DNA from: Clostridium fungisolvens
Lineage (GTDB): Bacteria; Bacillota; Clostridia; Clostridiales; Clostridiaceae
Assembly (NCBI RefSeq): GCF_014193895.1
Contig: NZ_BLZR01000001.1
Coordinates: forward strand, 4,836,001 to 4,900,000
Direction: 5' to 3'
DNA: 64,000 nucleotides
Shown: piece by piece, positions 34,293 to 41,140 of the stretch
Layout of the letters: each line of letters starts with the position of its first letter
Position numbering within the stretch: position 1 is the first letter of the stretch
Translations under genes and position numbers: made by a program
Notes under the pieces: model-generated
The model's input: the letters and a program-made list of their open reading frames with translations, nothing else
The model's database searches: none
Told to the model about the DNA's origin: nothing

Positions 34293-35336
34293 TTATTTGT
34301 AAGCATCCTGTCCTACAGATATATTATCTTTAGTTACGATAATATAAGGAACACGAACTGCTTTATTATCATCTAATTGCCACTTTGTTCCATCAGTAGG
34401 GTTCTTTCCATTTGCTGCATTTATAGCCAAGTCAAGAGTTGCTTGACCTTGGTTCTTAGCATCATTAAGTACTGAACCAACCATCTTACCTTCATTTATC
34501 TTTGTTAATGCTTCTGGTATAGCATCAACACCAACTATTGGCATAAATTTGTTAGCATCTTTGAAATATCCTGCTTTTTCTAGTGATGCATAAGCACCTA
34601 AAGCCATCGCATCATTATTAGCTATAACAAACTCTATCTTGTCACCGAATTTTGATATCCATGCATCCATCTTGTCAGTAGCCTTTGCAGTATCCCACAT
34701 AGCAGTATCTATAGCTAATTCTTCAACATCTATACCTTTTTTCTTTATTTCATCAACAACATATTTAGTACGAGCTTCTGCATCTGGATGTCCTGGCTCA
34801 CCTTTTAATAATACGTATTGAATCTTTCCATCCTTATTCTTGTCCCATTTATCCTTATTCTTTGTCCATTGATCTACTACTAAATCACCTTGTAGTATAC
34901 CTGATTCTGCTGATTTAGTTCCAACATACCAAGCTTTATCGTAGCTCTTTAATGCAGCTGCTTCTGGTTCTTTATTAAAGAATACTACTGGTAGGTTTGC
35001 TTTCTTTGCTTTGTCAATTATAGTTGGAGCAGCCTTTGGATCTACTAAGTTGATTGCTAATGATTTTACTCCCTTAGAAATCAAAGTATCAACTTGCTCA
35101 TTTTGCTTTGATTGGTCATTTTGTGAGTCATTCATTGATAATGTAGCTTTTCCATTAGCACCTGTATCAATTGATCTTCTTACATATGACATAAAGTTAT
35201 CGTCATATTTATATATTGTAACTCCGACCTTTGGTAGTCCACTATCCTTGCTTGTCTCAGTCTTTGTTGATGAGCATCCAGCTAAAGTTAGCGAAAGTGC
35301 TGCTGTAATAGTTAATAATAATACTTTTTTGTTCAT
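34293..35336 (-). CDS. mglB: Galactose-binding lipoprotein MglB
   Basis: A 347-residue periplasmic-binding-protein-like lipoprotein. The signal peptide ends with lipobox LAGC (C21), anchoring it outside the membrane. The mature protein has the type I solute-binding fold: VGVTIYKYDDNFMSYVRRSI at the start, ALAINLVDPKAAPTIIDKA, NNDAMALGAY and GVDAIPEAL near the sugar site. A galactose/glucose specificity is likely but not provable. The ATG at 35336 follows GGGGGGATC; an upstream in-frame ATG overlaps that site. A strong promoter with a cre-like palindrome precedes it, so carbon catabolite control is expected. Confidence 0.93.
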   Translation of the reverse strand: MNKKVLLLTITAALSLTLAGCSSTKTETSKDSGLPKVGVTIYKYDDNFMSYVRRSIDTGANGKATLSMNDSQNDQSKQNEQVDTLISKGVKSLAINLVDPKAAPTIIDKAKKANLPVVFFNKEPEAAALKSYDKAWYVGTKSAESGILQGDLVVDQWTKNKDKWDKNKDGKIQYVLLKGEPGHPDAEARTKYVVDEIKKKGIDVEELAIDTAMWDTAKATDKMDAWISKFGDKIEFVIANNDAMALGAYASLEKAGYFKDANKFMPIVGVDAIPEALTKINEGKMVGSVLNDAKNQGQATLDLAINAANGKNPTDGTKWQLDDNKAVRVPYIIVTKDNISVGQDAYK

Positions 35337-35374
35337 AAATGATCCCCCCATAAACTATTCTCAATTCATACCCG

Positions 35375-35392
35375 TTTGTAATTGTTTACAAA
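35375..35392. promoter_or_regulatory. cre-like / LacI-family operator before mglB
   Basis: TTTGTAATTGTTTACAAA, an inverted repeat TTTGTAA-4-TTACAAA. Read on the minus strand it matches the CcpA cre consensus WTGNNARCGNWWWCAW at 15 of 16 positions, lacking only the central CpG guanine. It lies just downstream of the promoter -10, so binding would repress. Confidence 0.65.
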
Positions 35393-35395
35393 TTT

Positions 35396-35424
35396 ATTTT
35401 AGTAAAATTTAGTTATACTGTCAA
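35396..35424 (-). promoter_or_regulatory. Promoter of mglBAC
   Basis: On the minus strand: -35 TTGACA (35419-35424), 17-bp spacer, -10 TAAAAT (35396-35401). Confidence 0.75.
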
Positions 35425-35643
35425 TATAATTTTTTGTATTTTCACACAAATATTTTTTTATTAATTGTTGATATCAATAAAATTATCTGATATCATTACA
35501 TATTTAATGTATTTTTCTTACAAGTAATCTTTTACATAGTAGTCTTTTTACTAAATCTATCGCATTTATTTACTATTTTTTACGTAAAGTATTATTTAAC
35601 TATAATAATTGCTATAAATTTTATCTATTTTACTAAACATATA

Positions 35644-35690
35644 AATCACTTCATAATCTAATTTATATTTTCAAATTGAAGTGTTTCATC
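35644..35690 (+). repeat. R1 element, decayed copy E
   Basis: Retains CACTTC...TTATATTTTCAAATT of the left half and GAAGTG...CATCTTTAT of the right half, with the central hairpin deleted. Confidence 0.5.
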
Positions 35691-35763
35691 TTTATGTAGG
35701 AATAAGGATTTATTTTTTATGCTTTGTGAAGTTTTTTCTGATGTTTTATTTGTATACGACAAA

Positions 35764-35793
35764 AAAGACATCTTACTATCGTAAGATGTCTTT
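35764..35793 (-). terminator. Terminator of the tRNA operon
   Basis: Perfect 13-bp stem AAAGACATCTTAC / GTAAGATGTCTTT followed on the minus strand by T6, five bases past the last tRNA. Confidence 0.95.
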
Positions 35794-35797
35794 ATCT

Positions 35798-35872
35798 TGG
35801 AGCTGGCAATAGGAATCGAACCTACAACCTGCTGATTACAAGTCAGCTGCTCTACCGTTGAGCCATGCCAGC
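35798..35872 (-). tRNA. tRNA-Thr(UGU), unit 1
   Basis: 75 nt including encoded CCA. Acceptor GCTGGCA / TGCCAGC, anticodon stem GCTGA / TCAGC around CTTGTAA, anticodon TGT. This is the last tRNA of the 12-gene operon before the terminator. Confidence 0.97.
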
Positions 35873-35879
35873 ATCAAAT

Positions 35880-35956
35880 TGGCGACTCAGAAGGGGCTCG
35901 AACCCTCGACCTCCGGCGTGACAGGCCGGCACTCTAACCAACTGAGCTACTGAGCC
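35880..35956 (-). tRNA. tRNA-Asp(GUC), unit 1
   Basis: 77 nt with CCA. Acceptor GGCTCAG / CTGAGTC, anticodon stem CCGGC / GCCGG around CTGTCAC, anticodon GTC. Confidence 0.97.
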
Positions 35957-35963
35957 ATATTTT

Positions 35964-36039
35964 TGGTGGGCACAACAGGGATCGAACCTGTGACCCTCTG
36001 CTTGTAAGGCAGATGCTCTCCCAGCTGAGCTATGCGCCC
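35964..36039 (-). tRNA. tRNA-Val(UAC), unit 1
   Basis: 76 nt with CCA. Acceptor GGGCGCA / TGTGCCC (one G-T pair), anticodon loop CTTACAA, anticodon TAC. Confidence 0.97.
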
Positions 36040-36052
36040 AAAAATATGATAA

Positions 36053-36127
36053 TGGTGACTCCTAGGGGAATCGAACCCCTGTTACCACCGTGAAAGGGTG
36101 GTGTCTTGACCGCTTGACCAAGGAGCC
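36053..36127 (-). tRNA. tRNA-Glu(UUC), unit 1
   Basis: 75 nt with CCA. Acceptor GGCTCCT / AGGAGTC, anticodon stem CCACC / GGTGG around CTTTCAC, anticodon TTC. Confidence 0.97.
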
Positions 36128-36145
36128 AAATATTTTGTTTTTTAG

Positions 36146-36220
36146 TGGAGCTGGCAATAGGAATCGAACCTACAACCTGCTGATTACAAGTCAGCTGCTC
36201 TACCGTTGAGCCATGCCAGC
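36146..36220 (-). tRNA. tRNA-Thr(UGU), unit 2
   Basis: Same sequence as the unit 1 tRNA-Thr, anticodon TGT, CCA encoded. Confidence 0.97.
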
Positions 36221-36228
36221 ATTTAAAA

Positions 36229-36305
36229 TGGCGACTCAGAAGGGGCTCGAACCCTCGACCTCCGGCGTGACAGGCCGGCACTCTAACCAACTGAGCTACT
36301 GAGCC
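36229..36305 (-). tRNA. tRNA-Asp(GUC), unit 2
   Basis: Same sequence as the unit 1 tRNA-Asp, anticodon GTC, CCA encoded. Confidence 0.97.
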
Positions 36306-36312
36306 ATATTCT

Positions 36313-36388
36313 TGGTGGGCACAACAGGGATCGAACCTGTGACCCTCTGCTTGTAAGGCAGATGCTCTCCCAGCTGAGCTATGCGCCC
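36313..36388 (-). tRNA. tRNA-Val(UAC), unit 2
   Basis: Same sequence as the unit 1 tRNA-Val, anticodon TAC, CCA encoded. Confidence 0.97.
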
Positions 36389-36401
36389 AAAAATATGATA
36401 A

Positions 36402-36476
36402 TGGTGACTCCTAGGGGAATCGAACCCCTGTTACCACCGTGAAAGGGTGGTGTCTTGACCGCTTGACCAAGGAGCC
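36402..36476 (-). tRNA. tRNA-Glu(UUC), unit 2
   Basis: Same sequence as the unit 1 tRNA-Glu, anticodon TTC, CCA encoded. Confidence 0.97.
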
Positions 36477-36494
36477 AAATATTTTGTTTTTTAG

Positions 36495-36569
36495 TGGAGC
36501 TGGCAATAGGAATCGAACCTACAACCTGCTGATTACAAGTCAGCTGCTCTACCGTTGAGCCATGCCAGC
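36495..36569 (-). tRNA. tRNA-Thr(UGU), unit 3
   Basis: Same sequence as the unit 1 tRNA-Thr, anticodon TGT, CCA encoded. Confidence 0.97.
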
Positions 36570-36577
36570 ATTTAAAA

Positions 36578-36654
36578 TGGCGACTCAGAAGGGGCTCGAA
36601 CCCTCGACCTCCGGCGTGACAGGCCGGCACTCTAACCAACTGAGCTACTGAGCC
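36578..36654 (-). tRNA. tRNA-Asp(GUC), unit 3
   Basis: Same sequence as the unit 1 tRNA-Asp, anticodon GTC, CCA encoded. Confidence 0.97.
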
Positions 36655-36661
36655 ATATTTT

Positions 36662-36737
36662 TGGTGGGCACAACAGGGATCGAACCTGTGACCCTCTGCT
36701 TGTAAGGCAGATGCTCTCCCAGCTGAGCTATGCGCCC
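36662..36737 (-). tRNA. tRNA-Val(UAC), unit 3
   Basis: Same sequence as the unit 1 tRNA-Val, anticodon TAC, CCA encoded. Confidence 0.97.
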
Positions 36738-36750
36738 AAAAATATGATAA

Positions 36751-36825
36751 TGGTGACTCCTAGGGGAATCGAACCCCTGTTACCACCGTGAAAGGGTGGT
36801 GTCTTGACCGCTTGACCAAGGAGCC
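36751..36825 (-). tRNA. tRNA-Glu(UUC), unit 3 (first transcribed)
   Basis: Same sequence as the unit 1 tRNA-Glu, anticodon TTC, CCA encoded. It lies nearest the promoter at 36879-36907. Confidence 0.97.
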
Positions 36826-36878
36826 AAATTAAATTTTATGTTTTAAATTTATGTCGTCTTTACGACCCAACAATAGAT

Positions 36879-36907
36879 ATATTACAAAAAATAAGACTCA
36901 GTGTCAA
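36879..36907 (-). promoter_or_regulatory. Promoter of the tRNA operon
   Basis: Minus strand: -35 TTGACA (36902-36907), 17-bp spacer, -10 TAATAT (36879-36884), about 50 bp before the first tRNA-Glu. Confidence 0.8.
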
Positions 36908-37046
36908 CACTTTTTTAAAAAAATTTAAATTTATCTTTAAAATTTAGTTATTTGAGGTTATCAAATAATAGCTTCTAATTGCTTTCCAAAGCTTATTTTT
37001 ATATATAATATAGCAACTTTTACTTCTATTTTTAGATAATAAAGGT

Positions 37047-37067
37047 GGCTATATTTTTTATATAGCC
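37047..37067 (-). terminator. Hairpin downstream of the small 50-residue gene
   Basis: GGCTATAT / ATATAGCC with a five-T loop, then ACCTTTATT on the minus strand. It lies over 110 bp past the stop codon, so the assignment is uncertain. Confidence 0.5.
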
Positions 37068-37180
37068 ATATCAATTTATAGAAACTTTTATAGCTTATCC
37101 TTCTTTGAAATTATATTCCTAGAATTAAAATAACCTTTATATAATTGATATATATTTTATTAGCCACCTTTAAATATGAT

Positions 37181-37333
37181 TTAATATTGTCCGCTATGAT
37201 CTTTATGTCTATCCTGGTAATCACCCTTACCTTTATTCTTGTCACCTATATAAGCGCCTTCTTTTGGAAACATTTTTCTGAGTTCTGCATTACTTTTAGG
37301 TCTATCTTTTTGTCTGTATTTATTATCATCCAT
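37181..37333 (-). CDS. Small highly charged hypothetical protein (50 residues)
   Basis: A 50-residue hydrophilic protein starting MDDNKYRQKDRPKSNAELR and continuing with KMFPKEGAYIGDKNKGKG, then DYQDRHKDHSGQY. It is rich in Lys, Asp and Gly, has no hydrophobic segment and is probably unstructured. GAGGAGGGATATCC directly precedes the ATG, a strong ribosome site that supports expression. I do not recognise the family; size and composition resemble small spore or stress proteins of clostridia, but that is only a comparison. Confidence 0.6.
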   Translation of the reverse strand: MDDNKYRQKDRPKSNAELRKMFPKEGAYIGDKNKGKGDYQDRHKDHSGQY

Positions 37334-37398
37334 GGATATCCCTCCTCATACTTTACTCATTGTAAAAATAGAATTCCCTTATAAATATCTTTATATAC

Positions 37399-37764
37399 TT
37401 ATCCTAATTCTACTAACGCACAACCTTCAACAGCTTCTATGCCATGTTCCTTGCAGTAGCTTAATATTTCTTCACTTTCTGCTCCTGGTTGTATTAAGAT
37501 ATGTTTTATTCCAAGTTCATCTGCTTCTTTTACAAGCTCTATACCACTCTTTGGATTTATACACAAATCTACTGCATCAATATGATAAGGAACTTCTTTT
37601 ATACTCTTATACGCATCCTTAACATTTGCCCTAGGATTTACTCCGCTGACATTATATCCATTAGCACTAAATTTTGCTAATATTTTAGAAGCATATTTTT
37701 CATTATTTTCTACATCACCCACAACAATCCAGTTGTCATATTCCATTAAATCTTTTGCACTCAT
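37399..37764 (-). CDS. CoA-binding domain protein (YccU-like)
   Basis: A 121-residue Rossmann-fold protein of the CoA_binding_2 family. It opens with NWIVVGDVENNEKYASKI, has the GVNPRA turn after strand 2, and then VDLCINPKSGIELVKEADELGI and ILIQPGAESEEIL, the standard segments of this family. Such small proteins bind CoA or related nucleotides; the cellular role is unknown. AAAGGAG lies 8 bases before the ATG at 37764; a GTG three codons upstream is inside the site spacing. It is monocistronic. Confidence 0.88.
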   Translation of the reverse strand: MSAKDLMEYDNWIVVGDVENNEKYASKILAKFSANGYNVSGVNPRANVKDAYKSIKEVPYHIDAVDLCINPKSGIELVKEADELGIKHILIQPGAESEEILSYCKEHGIEAVEGCALVELG

Positions 37765-38233
37765 ATCATACACTCCTTTATATGCTTATAATATATAGAT
37801 ATACTAATTTAAGCTAAATAGAGATTAAACTATAAAAATATATTAGTTGTAATCTTGCATACCTATCTACTATAGTATGTGAGTTTTAAAATTATATATT
37901 ACTATGATAATAATTACATAACATATACACAATTTAGATATTTAGTTAACATTAAACTTATTATTTCATCAGATTTTTAATTTTTTTTAATTTGCATTGG
38001 GTTTATAACAAAAAGATATAATAATCAATTAATTATTGTTTATATTTAATTGTTATTTAACAAACTTTTATGTTAAAAATATAATTATAGGTTTTTTACA
38101 AAAAAACTTAGCCTATGTAAAAACCCTTTTAAACTTATACTCACAAACTATTATAGTTTTAAGAATAGATTTTTCATTAAAATTGTACATTTTTAGATAT
38201 TCATAATATTAGTTAAAAGGAGATTGTAAGCAA
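37765..38233. other. 469-bp AT-rich gap with decayed R1 copy
   Basis: Contains a GGTTTTTTAC / GTAAAAACC hairpin (about 38092-38125) overlapping the decayed R1 copy D (38116-38189), then the ribosome site of the flavoprotein gene. The first 300 bp show nothing recognisable. Confidence 0.5.
38116..38189 (+). repeat. R1 element, decayed copy D
   Basis: 74 bp alignable to copy A (TGTA...AAACTTAT...CTCAC...ATAGATTT...GTACA) with the left inner stem deleted and the terminal palindrome eroded. It lies 45 bp before the flavoprotein start. Confidence 0.55.
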
Positions 38234-39484
38234 ATGAGTAATATACATCATGATATAGTGGTAGTAGGTGGTGGTGCATCAGGTCTATTAGCAGCTATTA
38301 CAGCAAAAGACTATGGCGCAGACGTGGCAATTATAGAAGGTACTGATAGGGTTGGCAAAAAAATCTTAACCACTGGTAATGGCCGTTGCAATATAAGTAA
38401 TTCGCTAATTGGTTTTCCATTTGAAAATTATCATAGTGAAAACCCAAACTTTTTTAATTATTGTTTAAATAACTTTTCAGTGGAAGACACAAAAAATCTA
38501 TTTCTATTGCTGGGTTTACCTATAATAGAATTAGAAAAAGGAAAGATGTATCCACAATCACTTCAAGCTTCTTCAGTTGTGGATATATTAAGATTTGCTA
38601 TAGAAGATAGAAATATACCTGTGTATAATTCTTTCAAAGTAAAAAATATTGTCCACAATGATGATATTTTTAAGTTATCCACATCAGATTTATCTTTAGG
38701 TACTATAAGCTGTGGAAAAGTTATATTAGCTTGTGGAGGAAAATCAGCACATAAAACCGGATCAGATGGTTCAGCATATAACTTGGCTTATCATTTGGGT
38801 CATAGTATAATCGAGCCAATTCCAGCGTTAATACAGCTTAAGCTAGAGCATAGAAGTTTAAAAGCTCTTTCTGGCATAAAGTTCGATGGATTTAGTGAAG
38901 TAGTAGTAAATGGACTTCCGTTACGAAAAGAATTCGGAGAAATACTTTTTACAGACTATGGCATATCAGGACCTCCAATTTTACAGCTTTCTAGGATAGC
39001 GTCCTACTCTCTTTCAAAAAATAAAGAAGTGGTGATTTCTGTAGATATGATGCCTGAAAAGTCTATTGAAGATATACATAACTTTTTTGAATCACATTGG
39101 GCTATGGTATCACATAGAACCCTAATGGAATCATTTATAGGCGTAATAAATAAGAAGCTAATTCCAATCTTATTAAAAGAAGCTGGAATACAAGATATCC
39201 ATAAACCTTGTTATAGCCTAGACTGGAAGGAAAAGAATAATATAATTAATTTATTAAAAAACTGGTCTTTCAAGTGCATTGGTACTAATGGTTTTGATAG
39301 TGCTCAAGTAACAGCTGGAGGTGTTAATACCAAAGAGGTAGATTCTAAGACACTTCAATCAAAAATTGTTCCTAACCTATATTTCTGTGGAGAAATCTTA
39401 GATGTAGATGGAGATTGTGGTGGTTTTAACTTGCAATGGGCTTGGAGCTCAGGTGTATTAGCTGGAAAAAGTGCATCCAATTAA
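38234..39484 (+). CDS. NAD(P)/FAD-dependent oxidoreductase, HI0933/BaiN-like
   Basis: A 416-residue flavoprotein of the HI0933 family. The FAD dinucleotide motif VVGGGASGLLAAITA is at the N-terminus, GKKILTTGNGRCNISN follows (family signature), LACGGKSAHKTGSDG is central, and a C-terminal FCGEILDVDGDCGGFNLQWAWSSG completes the FAD site. Some clostridial relatives (BaiN) are proposed to reduce bile-acid intermediates, but most are uncharacterised, so no substrate is assigned. AAAAGGAGA precedes the ATG. It is monocistronic with a strong terminator. Confidence 0.9.
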   Translation: MSNIHHDIVVVGGGASGLLAAITAKDYGADVAIIEGTDRVGKKILTTGNGRCNISNSLIGFPFENYHSENPNFFNYCLNNFSVEDTKNLFLLLGLPIIELEKGKMYPQSLQASSVVDILRFAIEDRNIPVYNSFKVKNIVHNDDIFKLSTSDLSLGTISCGKVILACGGKSAHKTGSDGSAYNLAYHLGHSIIEPIPALIQLKLEHRSLKALSGIKFDGFSEVVVNGLPLRKEFGEILFTDYGISGPPILQLSRIASYSLSKNKEVVISVDMMPEKSIEDIHNFFESHWAMVSHRTLMESFIGVINKKLIPILLKEAGIQDIHKPCYSLDWKEKNNIINLLKNWSFKCIGTNGFDSAQVTAGGVNTKEVDSKTLQSKIVPNLYFCGEILDVDGDCGGFNLQWAWSSGVLAGKSASN

Positions 39485-39487
39485 AAT

Positions 39488-39523
39488 AAAAAATCGCTAA
39501 TGTGAATATATTAGCGATTTTTT
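39488..39523. terminator. Terminator between the flavoprotein and thioesterase genes
   Basis: AAAAAATCGCTAAT / ATTAGCGATTTTTT, active in both directions for the convergent genes. Confidence 0.95.
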
Positions 39524-39534
39524 ATCCATTTATT

Positions 39535-40275
39535 TTATTCCCAAACACATCTTACCGTAGCTAGGATTTTTCCTTCTTCATCTTCTATCTTATGAACGCT
39601 TTCTACACTATCCTCTAGGTTATTTATGCTACAAGAAGAAGTTATCTCATGTCCAAAAGTTGTTTCTTTTAAGAAGTTAACAACTATTCTTTTAATGCTA
39701 TTTTCTTTAACAATACCAATTGGTAGACTCTCTACTGCCCATTCTATGTATTTTACATTATTAACATGAAGATTAGAATCTATATCCCCGTACCTTACTC
39801 TAAAAGTCTTTATAAAATCATATTCTTTAATTGGCTTAACGTCATCAATATTTATTGAATAATTTAAGTCACCCTCTACTCCATATACCTTATACTGCTG
39901 ATCAGGTATTCTTATTGCTCGCCTCTTTTCTAAGTCAACAAAGAAAAATATACTTTTTCCCTCAATAATTACATTCCCATCAACATCCAAAACAATATAT
40001 TTTCTGTAAGCATAAAACTTTCTAAAACCTATTGGTTCAGTAATTACTTTTATCTTTTCTTCTATATCTGGATATCTGTAGACTTCTATATCATATTTAT
40101 AAAATACCCATGACTGCTTATCTTTCATCATGGCCTTAATTCCTGCTCCAAGGCTTTCAGATTGCCTAAATCCTATATCACATAGGAAATTCACTATAGT
40201 GGAAATAGACGCCTTTAGATTCCATGCTACATCGTGATAATTTATTTCGTATTCTTTTTCAAATTTTTTAAGCAT
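39535..40275 (-). CDS. Acyl-ACP thioesterase
   Basis: A 246-residue double-hotdog thioesterase of the bacterial FatA/FatB-like family. It releases fatty acids from acyl-ACP. The N-terminal hotdog includes YEINYHDVAWNLKASISTI and IMVTEPIGFRKFYAYRKY-like segments. The second domain has FRVRYGDIDSNLHVNNVKYIEWAVE, which carries the conserved Asp-Asn-His-x-Asn-Asn catalytic cluster. GGAGGG precedes the ATG at 40275; 14 upstream in-frame codons are excluded. In clostridia it may tune free fatty acid levels; whether it serves the acyl-ACP operon at 5-13 kb is unknown. Confidence 0.9.
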   Translation of the reverse strand: MLKKFEKEYEINYHDVAWNLKASISTIVNFLCDIGFRQSESLGAGIKAMMKDKQSWVFYKYDIEVYRYPDIEEKIKVITEPIGFRKFYAYRKYIVLDVDGNVIIEGKSIFFFVDLEKRRAIRIPDQQYKVYGVEGDLNYSINIDDVKPIKEYDFIKTFRVRYGDIDSNLHVNNVKYIEWAVESLPIGIVKENSIKRIVVNFLKETTFGHEITSSCSINNLEDSVESVHKIEDEEGKILATVRCVWE

Positions 40276-40447
40276 AAACCCTCCATCACTACTCATATAG
40301 TATAATTTTAACATCAATGTTAAATATTATACCATACTGGCGTTTTATGACCTATTATTATGATATATAATAAAAAACTTTTAAAGCCATTTAGATTCCT
40401 AGATTTAACTAGTTTAAAATTTTTACGTTTTTCTAAACATCAAAAAC

Positions 40448-40473
40448 AAGGACGTCTTAACAAAGACGTCCTT
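40448..40473 (-). terminator. Terminator of the DUF1858 gene
   Basis: AAGGACGTCTT / AAGACGTCCTT perfect stem with a short loop, 16 bp past the stop codon. Confidence 0.88.
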
Positions 40474-40488
40474 AAAAGTTCTTATTTA

Positions 40489-40671
40489 TTACTTATTTAA
40501 TGCAACTACTAATTCATCAAGGTTTAATCCATGTACTAAAGCAGCTTCTTCAATAGTTTCTGCTTGAGCTGATGGACATCCAACACAACCCATTCCAAAG
40601 CTCATCAAAACTTCTGCTTTTTGTGGATATGTTCTAACTACTTCACCTATTGTCATGTCCTTAGTAACCAT
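40489..40671 (-). CDS. DUF1858 protein (hybrid-cluster-associated redox disulfide)
   Basis: A 60-residue protein of the DUF1858 family: DMTIGEVVRTYPQKAEVLMS, then FGMGCVGCPSAQAETIEEAA. The CxxC pair at the tip of a helical bundle is the suggested redox disulfide. Related domains sit next to hybrid-cluster (Hcp) proteins and in nitrosative stress systems; no Hcp gene is nearby here. GAGGTTGATAG precedes the ATG at 40671; five upstream in-frame codons are not needed. Single gene with its own terminator. Confidence 0.9.
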   Translation of the reverse strand: MVTKDMTIGEVVRTYPQKAEVLMSFGMGCVGCPSAQAETIEEAALVHGLNLDELVVALNK

Positions 40672-40894
40672 TACTATCAACCTCACTTTTAAATAATTTT
40701 ATGTTACAAGCTTACTTTAATTATTATACTAGATTATTTATATAAATTCAACCAAAATGGTCGGATTTAAATGCAAACTTATCTAGTATATTTTTCAAGC
40801 TGTTTTTCACTACCTATGAGTCTATTTTACATAAAAAAAATCTTTTTTTCAGTAACCTAAGTTACAATAAAATAAAATCTTAATATTTTTATAT

Positions 40895-41091
40895 AGTAAA
40901 AAAGTCGCTGAGGTGATCTTCTTCGGCAAGCTTTTTTTGCGCATCTGTCATTCAGAATGTATATGAGGAAAATTTGGCATACGAATAAATTTCACTTTTT
41001 TTACCGTATAACAATAAAAAACTCCAAAAGCATTAAAATATCTAGGCTTAACTGGCATAAAAATTTTATATTTTCCTATACAGTAAAAAAG
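40895..41091 (+). repeat. R2 dispersed element, copy 2
   Basis: 197 bp, homologous over its whole length to copy 1 in reverse. The left end AGTAAAAAAGTCGCTGA starts a hairpin (CTGAGG..CTTCGG type) with a T7 tract; the right end CAGTAAAAAAG abuts the purA terminator. Confidence 0.85.
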
Positions 41092-41119
41092 AACCTACTT
41101 TATAAATAGGTCCTTTTTC
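41086..41119 (-). terminator. Terminator of purA
   Basis: AAAAAAGAACCTA / TAGGTCCTTTTT hairpin; its minus-strand T-tract merges with the right end of R2 copy 2. Confidence 0.85.
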
Positions 41120-41140
41120 AATATAAAAATATTAATTATC

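Larger units (their letters stand above)
35337..35797. other. 461-bp gap between mglB and the tRNA cluster
   Basis: Contains the mgl promoter (35396-35424), the cre-like palindrome (35375-35392), a decayed R1 copy (35644-35690) and the tRNA terminator (35764-35793). The rest is AT-rich without visible genes. Confidence 0.6.
35798..36825 (-). repeat. Tandem triplication of a four-tRNA unit
   Basis: Three copies of a ~349-bp unit (transcribed as Glu-Val-Asp-Thr) at 35798-36127, 36146-36476 and 36495-36825. The tRNA genes are identical between units as far as read, and the spacers are nearly identical, differing by single bases and a short Thr-Asp spacer change in unit 1. Confidence 0.97.
36826..37180. 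other. 355-bp gap upstream of the tRNA operon
   Basis: Holds the tRNA promoter and a hairpin (37047-37067) after the small 50-residue gene. GGTGGCTA near 37044 is repeated in inverted form at 37161-37171, a long-range palindrome. No genes are seen. Confidence 0.5.
40672..41140. other. 469-bp gap holding R2 copy 2
   Basis: About 220 bp of AT-rich DNA, then R2 copy 2 (40895-41091) and the purA terminator. The stretch 40363-40440, before the DUF1858 terminator, also resembles the right third of R2 (ATAAAAAACT...CTAG..TTAACT...TTTTTC), so a partial R2 relic lies on the other side of the DUF1858 gene. Confidence 0.6.

Noticed and set aside
36030..36639. Two identical 86-codon open frames inside the tRNA array
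   Set aside because: They read through tRNA genes and spacers on the same strand; identity reflects the tandem tRNA repeat, and there are no ribosome sites.
35798..36825. Regular repeats that could suggest a CRISPR array
   Set aside because: The period is about 349 bp and each repeat is a set of four well-folded tRNA genes.
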